Below are positions 16,247-24,089 of a stretch of 64,000 nt of DNA, piece by piece. The notes under the pieces were generated by a model. It had not been told where the DNA came from and made no database searches. It saw only the letters and a program-made list of their open reading frames with translations. Position numbers and translations under genes: made by a program. How positions within the stretch are numbered: the stretch's first letter is position 1; each line of letters starts with the position of its first letter. Source of the stretch: Candidatus Saccharimonadota bacterium (GTDB taxonomy: Bacteria > Patescibacteriota > Saccharimonadia > Saccharimonadales > Saccharimonadaceae); assembly GCA_017512175.1 (NCBI GenBank), contig JAFWHA010000017.1, forward strand, positions 124,001 through 188,000, given 5' to 3'.

Positions 16247-18154
16247 ATGAGTAAAATTATCGGTATAGACCTCGGTACAACTAACTCCGCTTTTGCCTAT
16301 ATGGTTGCGGGTAAACCAGAGGTAATTACTAACGCTGAGGGTGATCGTACTACACCTTCTGTGGTTGCTGTAACTAAGAAAGGTGAGCGCCTAGTTGGTA
16401 AAGTAGCTCAGCGCCAGAGGGTGACTAATCCAAAGAATACTATTTATGGCATCAAACGTTTGATTGGCCGTAAGTATGATGATAAAGAAGTACAGCGTGA
16501 TCTTGATATTATGCCTTATAAAATTGTGAAAAAAGGTGGTAGCGTTGCTGTAGAAATGGATGATAAGAAATATACTCCAGAAGAAATATCTGCAATGGTA
16601 CTTTCTAAGATTAAAGCTGATGCAGAGGCTTTCTTAGGCGAGAAAGTTACGGAGGCTATTATTACGGTACCAGCTTACTTTGACGATTCTCAGCGTCAAG
16701 CGACGAAAGATGCTGGTAAAATTGCTGGACTTGAAGTAAAGCGTATTATTAATGAGCCAACTGCAGCTGCGCTTGCTTATGGTCTAGAGAATAAGAAAGA
16801 TGAGCAAATCGCAGTATTTGATCTCGGTGGCGGTACTTTCGATGTGTCTATTTTGGAACTTGGAGATGGTGTTTTCGAAGTGAAATCTACTAATGGTGAC
16901 ACTCATCTTGGTGGTGAAGATTTTGATAATATCATTGTAAATTATCTTATTGATGAATTTAAGAAAGAGTCTGGAGTTGATATCAGAGATGATGCGGCTG
17001 CTATGCAACGTATCAAAGACGAAGCTGAGAAGGCTAAGAAAGAACTTTCTAGCGCTACATCTACGGATATCAACTTGCCATTCTTAACTGCTGATGCGGA
17101 TGGGCCAAAGCATTTTGAACATACTTTGACACGTGCAAAACTAGAAGAACTAGTGGAGCCGTTGATCGAAAGGCTTGAAGGTCCAGTAGAGAAGGCTTTG
17201 AAAGATGCTAAGCTGAAGGCTTCTGATATTGACGAAGTAGTAATGGTCGGTGGTATGACAAGAATGCCAGCTGTCGTAGAGAAAGTGAAGAAGATTTTTG
17301 GTAAAGATCCAATGCAGGGTGTTAATCCTGATGAGGTAGTGGCAGTAGGCGCTGCTATTCAGGGTGGTGTGCTTCAGGGCGACGTCAAAGACGTGTTGCT
17401 TCTTGATGTGACCCCGCTTTCTCTAGGCATTGAGACTATGGGCGGTGTTTCTACTAAATTAATTGAAAGAAATACCACTATTCCAACTTCTAAATCTGAA
17501 GTATTTTCTACTGCAGCAGATAACCAGCCACAGGTGGAAATTCATGTACTTCAAGGTGAGCGTGAATTTGCAAATGATAACAAATCGCTTGGACGTTTCA
17601 TTCTTGATGGGATTGCTCCTGCTCCACGTGGTGTACCACAGATTGAGGTAACGTTTAATATTGATGCAAATGGTATCCTTAATGTAACTGCTAAAGACAA
17701 AGGAACTGGTAAAGAGCAATCTATTACGATTCAGAATTCTGGCAACATGAGCAAGGAAGATATTGAAAAGGCTGCCCATGAAGCTGAGGAACATGCTGAA
17801 GAGGATAAGAAAAAACGTGAAGCTATTGATGCTAGAAATCAATTAGAAAATGCAGTCTATCAAGCAGAAAAGATGCCAAAAGATTATAAAGATAAGATTT
17901 CTGATGATGATGCAAAGACTATTAAAGAAGCTGTAGTAGAAGCTAAGAAGGTGTTGGACGATAAAGATGCAGATAAGGATGCATTAGAGAAGGCAGCTTC
18001 TGAGCTTTCTGAAAAGATTATGCCAATTGGCGCTAAGATGTACAACAGTGCATCGGATGACAAAAAGGCAGAATCTTCAGATTCTAAGGATGATAAAAAG
18101 TCTGATAAAGACAATGGCGATGAGCCAGTCGAAGGAGAAGTGGTCGATAAATAA
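16247..18154 (+). CDS. dnaK: Chaperone DnaK (Hsp70)
   Basis: 635 residues, the usual length. The N-terminus [13 protein letters not shown], the phosphate motif [25 protein letters not shown] and [11 protein letters not shown] mark the ATPase domain; the substrate domain with [13 protein letters not shown] follows, then a helical lid and an acidic tail ending [12 protein letters not shown]. It folds proteins with DnaJ (63833) and GrpE (61346), which are encoded separately in this window. Two CIRCE operators precede it, and unlike most genes here it has a leader with a strong ribosome site. A terminator follows. Confidence 0.98.
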   Translation: MSKIIGIDLGTTNSAFAYMVAGKPEVITNAEGDRTTPSVVAVTKKGERLVGKVAQRQRVTNPKNTIYGIKRLIGRKYDDKEVQRDLDIMPYKIVKKGGSVAVEMDDKKYTPEEISAMVLSKIKADAEAFLGEKVTEAIITVPAYFDDSQRQATKDAGKIAGLEVKRIINEPTAAALAYGLENKKDEQIAVFDLGGGTFDVSILELGDGVFEVKSTNGDTHLGGEDFDNIIVNYLIDEFKKESGVDIRDDAAAMQRIKDEAEKAKKELSSATSTDINLPFLTADADGPKHFEHTLTRAKLEELVEPLIERLEGPVEKALKDAKLKASDIDEVVMVGGMTRMPAVVEKVKKIFGKDPMQGVNPDEVVAVGAAIQGGVLQGDVKDVLLLDVTPLSLGIETMGGVSTKLIERNTTIPTSKSEVFSTAADNQPQVEIHVLQGEREFANDNKSLGRFILDGIAPAPRGVPQIEVTFNIDANGILNVTAKDKGTGKEQSITIQNSGNMSKEDIEKAAHEAEEHAEEDKKKREAIDARNQLENAVYQAEKMPKDYKDKISDDDAKTIKEAVVEAKKVLDDKDADKDALEKAASELSEKIMPIGAKMYNSASDDKKAESSDSKDDKKSDKDNGDEPVEGEVVDK

Positions 18155-18172
18155 TTAGGCCACTCAGTATTA

Positions 18173-18208
18173 AAAGAAGCTCTGGATATTATTCGGAGCT
18201 TCTTTTTA
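18173..18208 (+). terminator. dnaK terminator
   Basis: AAGAAGCTC and GAGCTTCTT pair around a 14-base loop, followed by TTTT, about 20 bases after the dnaK stop. Confidence 0.85.
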
Positions 18209-18233
18209 TAAAGAAAATTTATTGTGTGGATAT

Positions 18234-18818
18234 TTATTTTTGATTACGCGAAGAGCGTGCTTTAGCTGGAAAGGCTAGGATTGTTCCAATCATGCCACCG
18301 ATTAGTGCAACGATAATATCCCACATGGTGTCTGCTATGCCAGGCTCGATTAATTGTTGCATGCTTTGTCCAAGTAACTGATCACAAGAAAATTCAAAAC
18401 ATTCCCAAAGTACTGCTGTAAGTGCTACGAAAGAGATGGAAAATAGAGCTTTAAACCACATTTCGTCTGGTCTGCCAGAAGCTTGATCGATAATTTCTCT
18501 AGCGCCGAAGGCGACTAGGACTCCAGATGCTCCATGTACGATTTTGTCGAATGGATAGATGATTTTATAGACGTCAAAATCGATACCCATAACCATAGCA
18601 GGAATGATAAAAATGAGGTATGCGATTTCAAAACGATTGGATACTTTGATGCCAAAGATGCGGAGGATATCCATGGCAAATGGTAAAGCCATAGTTGCGA
18701 GATAGCTCCAAATTTTTGTAAAACCGGTTCCGGGTATGAAGTGGACAATTGCGAGAATTGCGCCAGTTAGTAAAATACCCCATTTTAAAATCCATTTAAT
18801 AATATTTTGTGCTTTCAT
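18234..18818 (-). CDS. Membrane protein resembling the YjdF/DUF2238 family
   Basis: 194 residues with about five membrane segments. FDKIVHGASGVLVAFGAREI, an LWECFEF segment and ADTMWDIIVALIGGMIG form the pattern of conserved Asp, His, Glu and Asp in helices seen in the YjdF-like family, whose function is unknown. TAAAAT (18830-18825) lies six bases before the ATG, giving a leaderless mRNA. It is separated from the reverse transcriptase gene by 28 bases, which hold this promoter, so it is transcribed on its own or by readthrough from that operon. A membrane-embedded acid/His site suggests metal binding or hydrolysis, but that is speculation. Confidence 0.5.
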   Translation of the reverse strand: MKAQNIIKWILKWGILLTGAILAIVHFIPGTGFTKIWSYLATMALPFAMDILRIFGIKVSNRFEIAYLIFIIPAMVMGIDFDVYKIIYPFDKIVHGASGVLVAFGAREIIDQASGRPDEMWFKALFSISFVALTAVLWECFEFSCDQLLGQSMQQLIEPGIADTMWDIIVALIGGMIGTILAFPAKARSSRNQK

Positions 18819-18846
18819 GCGATTATTTTACCATAACATTTTATTT

Positions 18847-20373
18847 TTATCTATTATCAAACGAGAAAAGTCTGACTTGCTTGACGGGAATATTTTGTGA
18901 AAGAGTAGCAATTTTATCTTCATCTATGATGCTTTCTGTCGGCAGAATACCATCTTTTAGCCAATCTGAATTCCAGATTTTTAAATGTTCTCCCGCGTAA
19001 ATTTTTTGACACAACGGAGTTTCATAAATGACATTGCGATTAAGAGTGATAGTTAATCTTTGTAACCAGATATTTAGATAATCAATGTTTGGTACGAGAA
19101 TGAACTTACGTTTGATTTTTTCAAGTAAGATTAACTTTTCAGATTTTTGCCATTTTTCAGTTATTTTTCCAATTATTGCAATGCCAAGCCCGTACGTTCT
19201 AGGGCTGTCCAGCATGATGTCGATAATTAGAGAAATTATTTGATTGATACCATCGGGAGCTTCTTTCATTGGAAAGACACGTTTTTCGTATAGTTCAGCT
19301 AAAGCACGTTCGACGCTTCCAGATTGTGGATATTTTTTACCATATTCTCGTATTTCTAATAATTCTTTGATGAGGCTTTGATGGTAAATTTCGTGATGTT
19401 CGTTTGGGTACATCATCTCTACACGATTAGTAATTAGGCAGTATTTATCTTCTTTTAATGATCTTTTGATGATATTGGTTGTGATTCTGATTTTCTTGGG
19501 GTTTAATCTTAAGCCCATATCCCTCAAAAGGTTGTTTAGAGTAAGCAAAATAGTTTTTGCATCATTTTCGCTTTGTGTGAAAATTCTGTAATCGTCACGG
19601 TATCTAATAATATGATAATCTTTGACGATAGGGGGAATTGACGACTCTAATTTATTATCGATATAGAGAAGAATGATTTCTGCGATGAAGTGCATTAATT
19701 CTCCACTTTGCGGTAAGCCATTCATTTTTCCACCGACTAACTGTTTTAAAATAGATTCTATTTTTTTGCCTATAGTTTCTGCATATTGAGAATCGATTGA
19801 GTTACTGTTTAATAATTGGGAAATATATTCGAACTCGAGATTATCGTAGCAATTAGAAATATCCGCTTCTGCTAAATATTGATATTCTAATGCTAATTTT
19901 AGAGTCTCTCGCTCAACTTTATGATGCCAGTTTGTAATCATGATTTCATCTTGTGAGCGTTTTGTTTTTGATGCGATAGGAAAACTCTCACAACTGATAT
20001 GTGGGTTAGTGAAATGAAATTTTATAGAACGCGTTAATTCTTTCCAGCAACTTTCTTCAGTAATTGTATTTACTAAGAATACATATAATACTGGATGAAG
20101 TAATTTGAGCGCTCTCCAAGAATACTTGCTGTCTTTACTGGCGTAAATAGTATAATTGATATTTTTGTAATTATCTGGAAAATCAATTTCGGAATTATGC
20201 GTTTTGCAAAGTTCAGCTAAATTAGTACAGTCAGATATTTTAGAATCAATATTCTGGAGTAGTCTTTTGAAATTATAATATTCCGGGAGTCTTCCGCTAT
20301 AGTAGCTGTCGCTTTTTAAGAAGAAATTTTTCGCTTCATAATTATCGAGTTCTAAAACACTAGACGTTTTCAT
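18847..20373 (-). CDS. Reverse transcriptase of the defence/unknown-group type
   Basis: 508 residues. Polymerase motifs are clear: A, ADISNCYDNL (169-178); B, GLPQSGELMHFIAEIILLYID (about 219-239); C, RYRDDYRIF (257-265) with the catalytic YxDD; D/E, GLRLNPKKIRI (287-297). An alpha-rich C-terminal domain of about 170 residues follows. No maturase, endonuclease or integrase domain is present, so it is not a group II intron. Motif B lacks the SQ motif of diversity-generating retroelements and the usual retron form. The combination of LPQ, AEIIL and RYRDDYRIF recalls antiviral unknown-group (DRT/Abi-like) enzymes. It starts 10 bases after the Clp ATPase gene and must be co-transcribed with it. 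The DRT class is uncertain. Confidence 0.85.
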   Translation of the reverse strand: MKTSSVLELDNYEAKNFFLKSDSYYSGRLPEYYNFKRLLQNIDSKISDCTNLAELCKTHNSEIDFPDNYKNINYTIYASKDSKYSWRALKLLHPVLYVFLVNTITEESCWKELTRSIKFHFTNPHISCESFPIASKTKRSQDEIMITNWHHKVERETLKLALEYQYLAEADISNCYDNLEFEYISQLLNSNSIDSQYAETIGKKIESILKQLVGGKMNGLPQSGELMHFIAEIILLYIDNKLESSIPPIVKDYHIIRYRDDYRIFTQSENDAKTILLTLNNLLRDMGLRLNPKKIRITTNIIKRSLKEDKYCLITNRVEMMYPNEHHEIYHQSLIKELLEIREYGKKYPQSGSVERALAELYEKRVFPMKEAPDGINQIISLIIDIMLDSPRTYGLGIAIIGKITEKWQKSEKLILLEKIKRKFILVPNIDYLNIWLQRLTITLNRNVIYETPLCQKIYAGEHLKIWNSDWLKDGILPTESIIDEDKIATLSQNIPVKQVRLFSFDNR

Positions 20374-20383
20374 TTTCCACTTT

Positions 20384-22792
20384 TTATTTTAATTCGTTTT
20401 CAATCATTTCGCGCGTGATTGTTATTGACGAGCCTGTTCCTGCTTGCCCAGATAGTACATATTTGGCGACCATGTTTTCTACGGTTTTTTGTACGATACG
20501 TTTCATTGGTCTAGCGCCGAGCTGCGGATCATAACCACGTTCAACGAGGAGTTGTTTAGCTTCTGGCTCGAGGGTTACGGATATTTTTTGAGTGGCAAGA
20601 GTTTTGTTAGTGCCTGCAATGATGAGGTCAATGACTTTCATACAATCGGCAGGAGATAGAGGTTTGAATAAACAAATTTCATCGAAACGGTTTAAGAATT
20701 CTGGACGAAATTCATTAGTGGATAGTAACCAATTCATGAAGGTGTCCTTTGCGGATGATAAATCTACGCCGCTATTTACATATTCTCTAATTTTTTCGGC
20801 GCCAGCATTACTGGTGGCGATAACGATAGTATCCCGAAAAGAAACTTCTCTGTTCTTAACATCTCTTAAAATACCTTCGTCTAGCATCTGCAAGAGTGTG
20901 GTTAGTACTTGAGGGTGGGCTTTTTCAATCTCGTCAAGAAGTACGACAGAAAAAGGTTGTTTCATGACTTGTGCGGTGAGGCTTAGCTCGTCTTCGGAAG
21001 CATCGGCGATTAGCCTAGAAACATCTTTCGCTTCGACGAATTCATTTAAATCTAGACGAACAATTTTATTTTCGCCATTGAAATATACTTGAGACAATGC
21101 TTTGGCAAGTTCAGTTTTACCTACGCCGGTTGGACCAAGAAAGAGGAAAGTGCCAATTGGTCGATTTTCATTTCTGACTCCGGCAGCTGCCCTTCTTAAG
21201 GCATCAGAAACAGTCTTAACGGCGGCCTCTTGGTCAATCATTCTTTGGTGAATCAGTTCTTCCATGTTGAGCAATCTACTTTTGTCCGCTTCGTTTTCGG
21301 CGAGTTGAACTTTTACTCCGGCGGTTTTTTCAATTGCATTTTGTACACTTTCTGCGGTGATTAATTTATTTTCATCATAGCTACCAGCAATATCAAGTAA
21401 CGCTACAGCTCTACCCGGCATCTCGAGATCATGGATGTATCTCTCGCTCAGCCTGTAGGCCTCTTTGAGTGCCCAAATAGTATAAGAAACTTTATGTTGG
21501 TATTCAAGGAATGGAACTTGATCTTGCATGACCTTCATAGTCTCTTCTTCATTTGCAGGCGAAACCATGATTTTGTTTAATGTGTTAGCGAGAGTGGACT
21601 TTTTAGCAGAGATTTCTAGGAATTTTTGTCTGTCTAAGGTCAGGATTATCCTGAGTTTTCCAGCTTCTAAAATCGGCAGAAGGATATTAGTAATATCTAC
21701 AGAGCCAACTCCCTCCTCGAAGAATAATTGAGCATTTTCCAACCAAATGATAATGTTTTTTGCGGAATAAGCTTCTGACAGGACATGATTTACAAGGCCT
21801 TCAATTTGGCCACGTTCTGGTGCGGCGCTGATAAGGGCGGCAGCATCTAATTTAAAAATTTGACGAAACTTCAGACTATTCGGTAGTTTACTATCGGCAT
21901 CCATTAGCTTTTCGGCGAAGGCAGTGACAATAGTGCTACGACCACTTCCTTCGGTGCCAATTAAAGCTACATTCTGTCTGCCGCCACTAGTAAAAATTTG
22001 TATCATTTTTTCTAAAGTTTCTTTGTGTGAGGAGAGTTGTATTTGAGTTTCCATAGCTCCTTCACGAAGCCTTGAGATGTTAGTGCCAAATCTTTGGAGA
22101 ACTGGTATGTAGCCGAAACTCAGATCTCTTGCAATTCCACCGCGATGACGTTTCTTGCCTACACTTCTGACCAGACCGTTTAAATAATTAAACCAGATTA
22201 TGCCATCAAGTAAATCTTTCATATCTAGCTTCATGCGTTTTAAGATGAGTTCATTTTTTGGGTGATTAGCAATTATAGCTACTGCCAAAATAGCACCATG
22301 AATTTCTTCGGAGTCTGTACCTCTTTGGATTTTTTGGGCGGTTTGGAAAATTCCAGAAGGGTTTTCTGGGAGCTCTCTAGCAATAGCTTCTAATAGATTA
22401 GTGCCTATACCGTAGCGTACCGCTAAGAATTTACCGCTAGAAGTCTTACCAACTAAAGTTGCGACATCAGATGTCTTTGGATTTCTTGGCATACTTGCGA
22501 GCACATCGTTCGATAAAGCATCGTTTAGCTTGCCGGTGTTTTTAGCTGGTATAATGATAAGTTCTTTTTTAGTCCAGTATATAATCATGATTAGGAAGAT
22601 AGCGAGGGAAAATAATAACCAGAAAATAGAAATTTTCTGAAGCATAAAAATAATGCCAAATACTATAAGCGAAATAGTTGTTAGCACAAGTAAAATAAGA
22701 AGAGCTTTTTTGCCTAAGATTTTTCCGAGTCTAGCTTCTCTTGCTCGGAGAGAATTATAATCAAAAGATTCGAGTATAGTATTGTCGTTCAT
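20384..22792 (-). CDS. Membrane-anchored ClpB/ClpC-type AAA+ ATPase
   Basis: 802 residues from ATG 22792, which overlaps the upstream stop (ATGA) and has GGGGGTGA before it. Two membrane helices occupy about 29-72, then a Clp N-domain-like helical region (100-205). D1 has Walker A GTEGSGRS (279-286), but its Walker B reads IIIWLEN, lacking the usual Asp. D2 has GPTGVGKT (553-560), LLDEIEKAH, an Arg finger region (EFRPEFLNRFDE) and a C-terminal ARPMKRIVQ sensor 2. This is an unfoldase anchored on the inner face of the membrane, with a degenerate first ring. It lies between a small membrane protein and a reverse transcriptase in one operon; the substrate is unknown. Confidence 0.85.
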   Translation of the reverse strand: MNDNTILESFDYNSLRAREARLGKILGKKALLILLVLTTISLIVFGIIFMLQKISIFWLLFSLAIFLIMIIYWTKKELIIIPAKNTGKLNDALSNDVLASMPRNPKTSDVATLVGKTSSGKFLAVRYGIGTNLLEAIARELPENPSGIFQTAQKIQRGTDSEEIHGAILAVAIIANHPKNELILKRMKLDMKDLLDGIIWFNYLNGLVRSVGKKRHRGGIARDLSFGYIPVLQRFGTNISRLREGAMETQIQLSSHKETLEKMIQIFTSGGRQNVALIGTEGSGRSTIVTAFAEKLMDADSKLPNSLKFRQIFKLDAAALISAAPERGQIEGLVNHVLSEAYSAKNIIIWLENAQLFFEEGVGSVDITNILLPILEAGKLRIILTLDRQKFLEISAKKSTLANTLNKIMVSPANEEETMKVMQDQVPFLEYQHKVSYTIWALKEAYRLSERYIHDLEMPGRAVALLDIAGSYDENKLITAESVQNAIEKTAGVKVQLAENEADKSRLLNMEELIHQRMIDQEAAVKTVSDALRRAAAGVRNENRPIGTFLFLGPTGVGKTELAKALSQVYFNGENKIVRLDLNEFVEAKDVSRLIADASEDELSLTAQVMKQPFSVVLLDEIEKAHPQVLTTLLQMLDEGILRDVKNREVSFRDTIVIATSNAGAEKIREYVNSGVDLSSAKDTFMNWLLSTNEFRPEFLNRFDEICLFKPLSPADCMKVIDLIIAGTNKTLATQKISVTLEPEAKQLLVERGYDPQLGARPMKRIVQKTVENMVAKYVLSGQAGTGSSITITREMIENELK

Positions 22793-23163
22793 AAGGTCAC
22801 CCCCATAACTGTGAGGACTATACCAGCTATTACTCCGATCGGTGCTAGTGGCCATAATACTATAAGTACTGCTCCGAAAATTATTTCAAGAAGCATAACG
22901 ATGATGCCAAAAATGATGATAAAGAATCTAGTAAAAGCACCAACAATTCTGGAAATGAGTCTGTCAAAGAAAGCACTTAATCTGCTGCCAGATGACTCCG
23001 CATCTGCACTTGCGGAAATTTGACGATAAGGCATAAAAAACGTCCTGAAAAGTTGGCCGACGGAAAAGAAATCTGCCGTATCGCTTAGTTTTGATTTTAG
23101 GGATTTTACAAAAATACTGAATCCTCGTAAATACCACCACTGGACTAGGTCGACCATAAACAT
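22789..23163 (-). CDS. Small membrane protein, partner of the Clp ATPase
   Basis: 124 residues: an amphipathic N-terminus (WWYLRGFSIFVKSLKSKL), an Arg/Ser polar stretch and one long or two close hydrophobic segments (about 75-122, FFIIIFGIIVMLLEIIFG). TATAAT (23175-23170) ends six bases before ATG 23163, so the operon mRNA should be leaderless. Its stop overlaps the Clp start by four bases (ATGA), so production of the two is coupled. A membrane adaptor or substrate-recruiting subunit for the ATPase is a reasonable inference. I do not recognise a named family. Confidence 0.55.
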   Translation of the reverse strand: MFMVDLVQWWYLRGFSIFVKSLKSKLSDTADFFSVGQLFRTFFMPYRQISASADAESSGSRLSAFFDRLISRIVGAFTRFFIIIFGIIVMLLEIIFGAVLIVLWPLAPIGVIAGIVLTVMGVTL

Positions 23164-23195
23164 ATTGTAATTATATAACTTATGCTAAAAATTAT

Positions 23196-23774
23196 CTAGT
23201 AGTTTAGATGGGCGGAGCGAGTTAATTTAATTAATTTTTTGGCGAGTTTTGGTATTGATTCTTCTTTGAAATTTTCTTTTGCTCCCCACCACCAAATTTC
23301 TCCGCAGATTGTCCACGATAGAATAGTAAATTTGTAACTAAAATTAGGCGGAGAGATATCTTTCCATGCTTCAGTTAGTTTTGGTTTGATTATTGCCACA
23401 GCTAGAAGTAAAGCTGCTATGTTATTGCTATTTATGACTGAGGCGTAGTATTCTTTGTGTTTGAAAATGAAATATAAAAGTTTGGAATATAAGACTTCTA
23501 AATTACTTTTCGTCTCTAAGGTTTCAATCATAAGTTCATTAAGGTCGTTTTGCATTTTGCTGTCAAAATGTTGAATGGCTTCATCTAGATTTTGATGATG
23601 CTCGTAGAATGTAGAAGTGTAGATATTGGCTTCGCGACTGACTTCGGTAACGCACATTCCGGCAACGTGCCCGCGTCTAATAAATTTTCCAATAACGCGG
23701 TCGATGGTTGATTGAACTTTGGTATAACGTTTGTCGAATTGATTTTTAATTTTTCTTCGAGCTTTGCCTTTCAT
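23196..23774 (-). CDS. TetR/AcrR-family transcriptional regulator
   Basis: 192 residues. The N-terminal helix-turn-helix is typical: a helix with DRVIGKFIRRGHVAGMCVTEVSREANIYTSTFYEHHQNLDEA-like spacing (about 25-68), in which YTSTFYEHHQNLDEA is the recognition helix and the Phe/Tyr-rich helix 4 of the family. The ligand domain (70-190) is helical with a Trp-rich stretch (CGEIWWWGA). It is divergent from pilB across 315 bases, where a perfect inverted repeat overlaps the pilB -10 box, so pilB is a likely target. The ligand is unknown. Confidence 0.75.
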   Translation of the reverse strand: MKGKARRKIKNQFDKRYTKVQSTIDRVIGKFIRRGHVAGMCVTEVSREANIYTSTFYEHHQNLDEAIQHFDSKMQNDLNELMIETLETKSNLEVLYSKLLYFIFKHKEYYASVINSNNIAALLLAVAIIKPKLTEAWKDISPPNFSYKFTILSWTICGEIWWWGAKENFKEESIPKLAKKLIKLTRSAHLNY

Positions 23775-23832
23775 TTTTCAACGTAATAAGATATGCCCTT
23801 TCCTACACAAAATAAGTATAACACCAATTTAG

Positions 23833-23859
23833 CTCTTATGATATAATTTAGGATAAGAG
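23833..23859 (+). promoter_or_regulatory. pilB promoter within an inverted-repeat operator
   Basis: CTCTTAT (23833-23839) and ATAAGAG (23853-23859) are exact inverse complements, 13 bases apart, centred on the extended -10 box TGATATAAT (23839-23847). A dimeric repressor bound here would block transcription; the divergent TetR gene is the obvious candidate. Transcription would start near 23854, leaving a leader of about 235 bases. Confidence 0.6.
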
Positions 23860-23977
23860 GTTTGTATTTTAGCATAAGCTAATAAAATTTAAGAATAACA
23901 ATTATAGATTTAAGAATAAATTAGATGAATATAAGCATAAAAGATATAGATAAAGGGCATTGAGTAATAGATTAGTG

Positions 23978-24073
23978 AAAAGATAAAAGTAGCGGATAAG
24001 GAAAAGATAAAAGTAGCGGATAAGGAAAAGATAAAAGTAGCGGGTAAGGAAAAGATAAAAATAACGGGTAAGG
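23978..24073 (+). repeat. 24-base tandem repeat in the pilB leader (four copies)
   Basis: Units of 24 bases beginning AAAAGATAAAAGTAGCGGAT start at 23978, 24002, 24026 and 24050; the first two are identical, the third has one change and the fourth three. A fifth, diverged partial copy runs to the ATG at 24090. In the pilB frame every unit carries a TAA, so it is not coding there. Each unit contains TAAGGAAAAG, which looks like a weak ribosome-binding site. The rest of the 315-base gap (23775-23977) is A+T rich with only the operator/promoter recognisable. Confidence 0.85.
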
Positions 24074-24089
24074 AAAGAGATATAAAGCA

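Noticed and set aside
18847-20373. Group II intron maturase
   Set aside because: There is no maturase X or HNH domain and no intron domain V-like hairpin downstream; the gene sits tightly behind a coding gene.
23978-24073. CRISPR array
   Set aside because: The 24-base units are directly contiguous with no spacers, and no cas genes are present. It is a plain tandem repeat.
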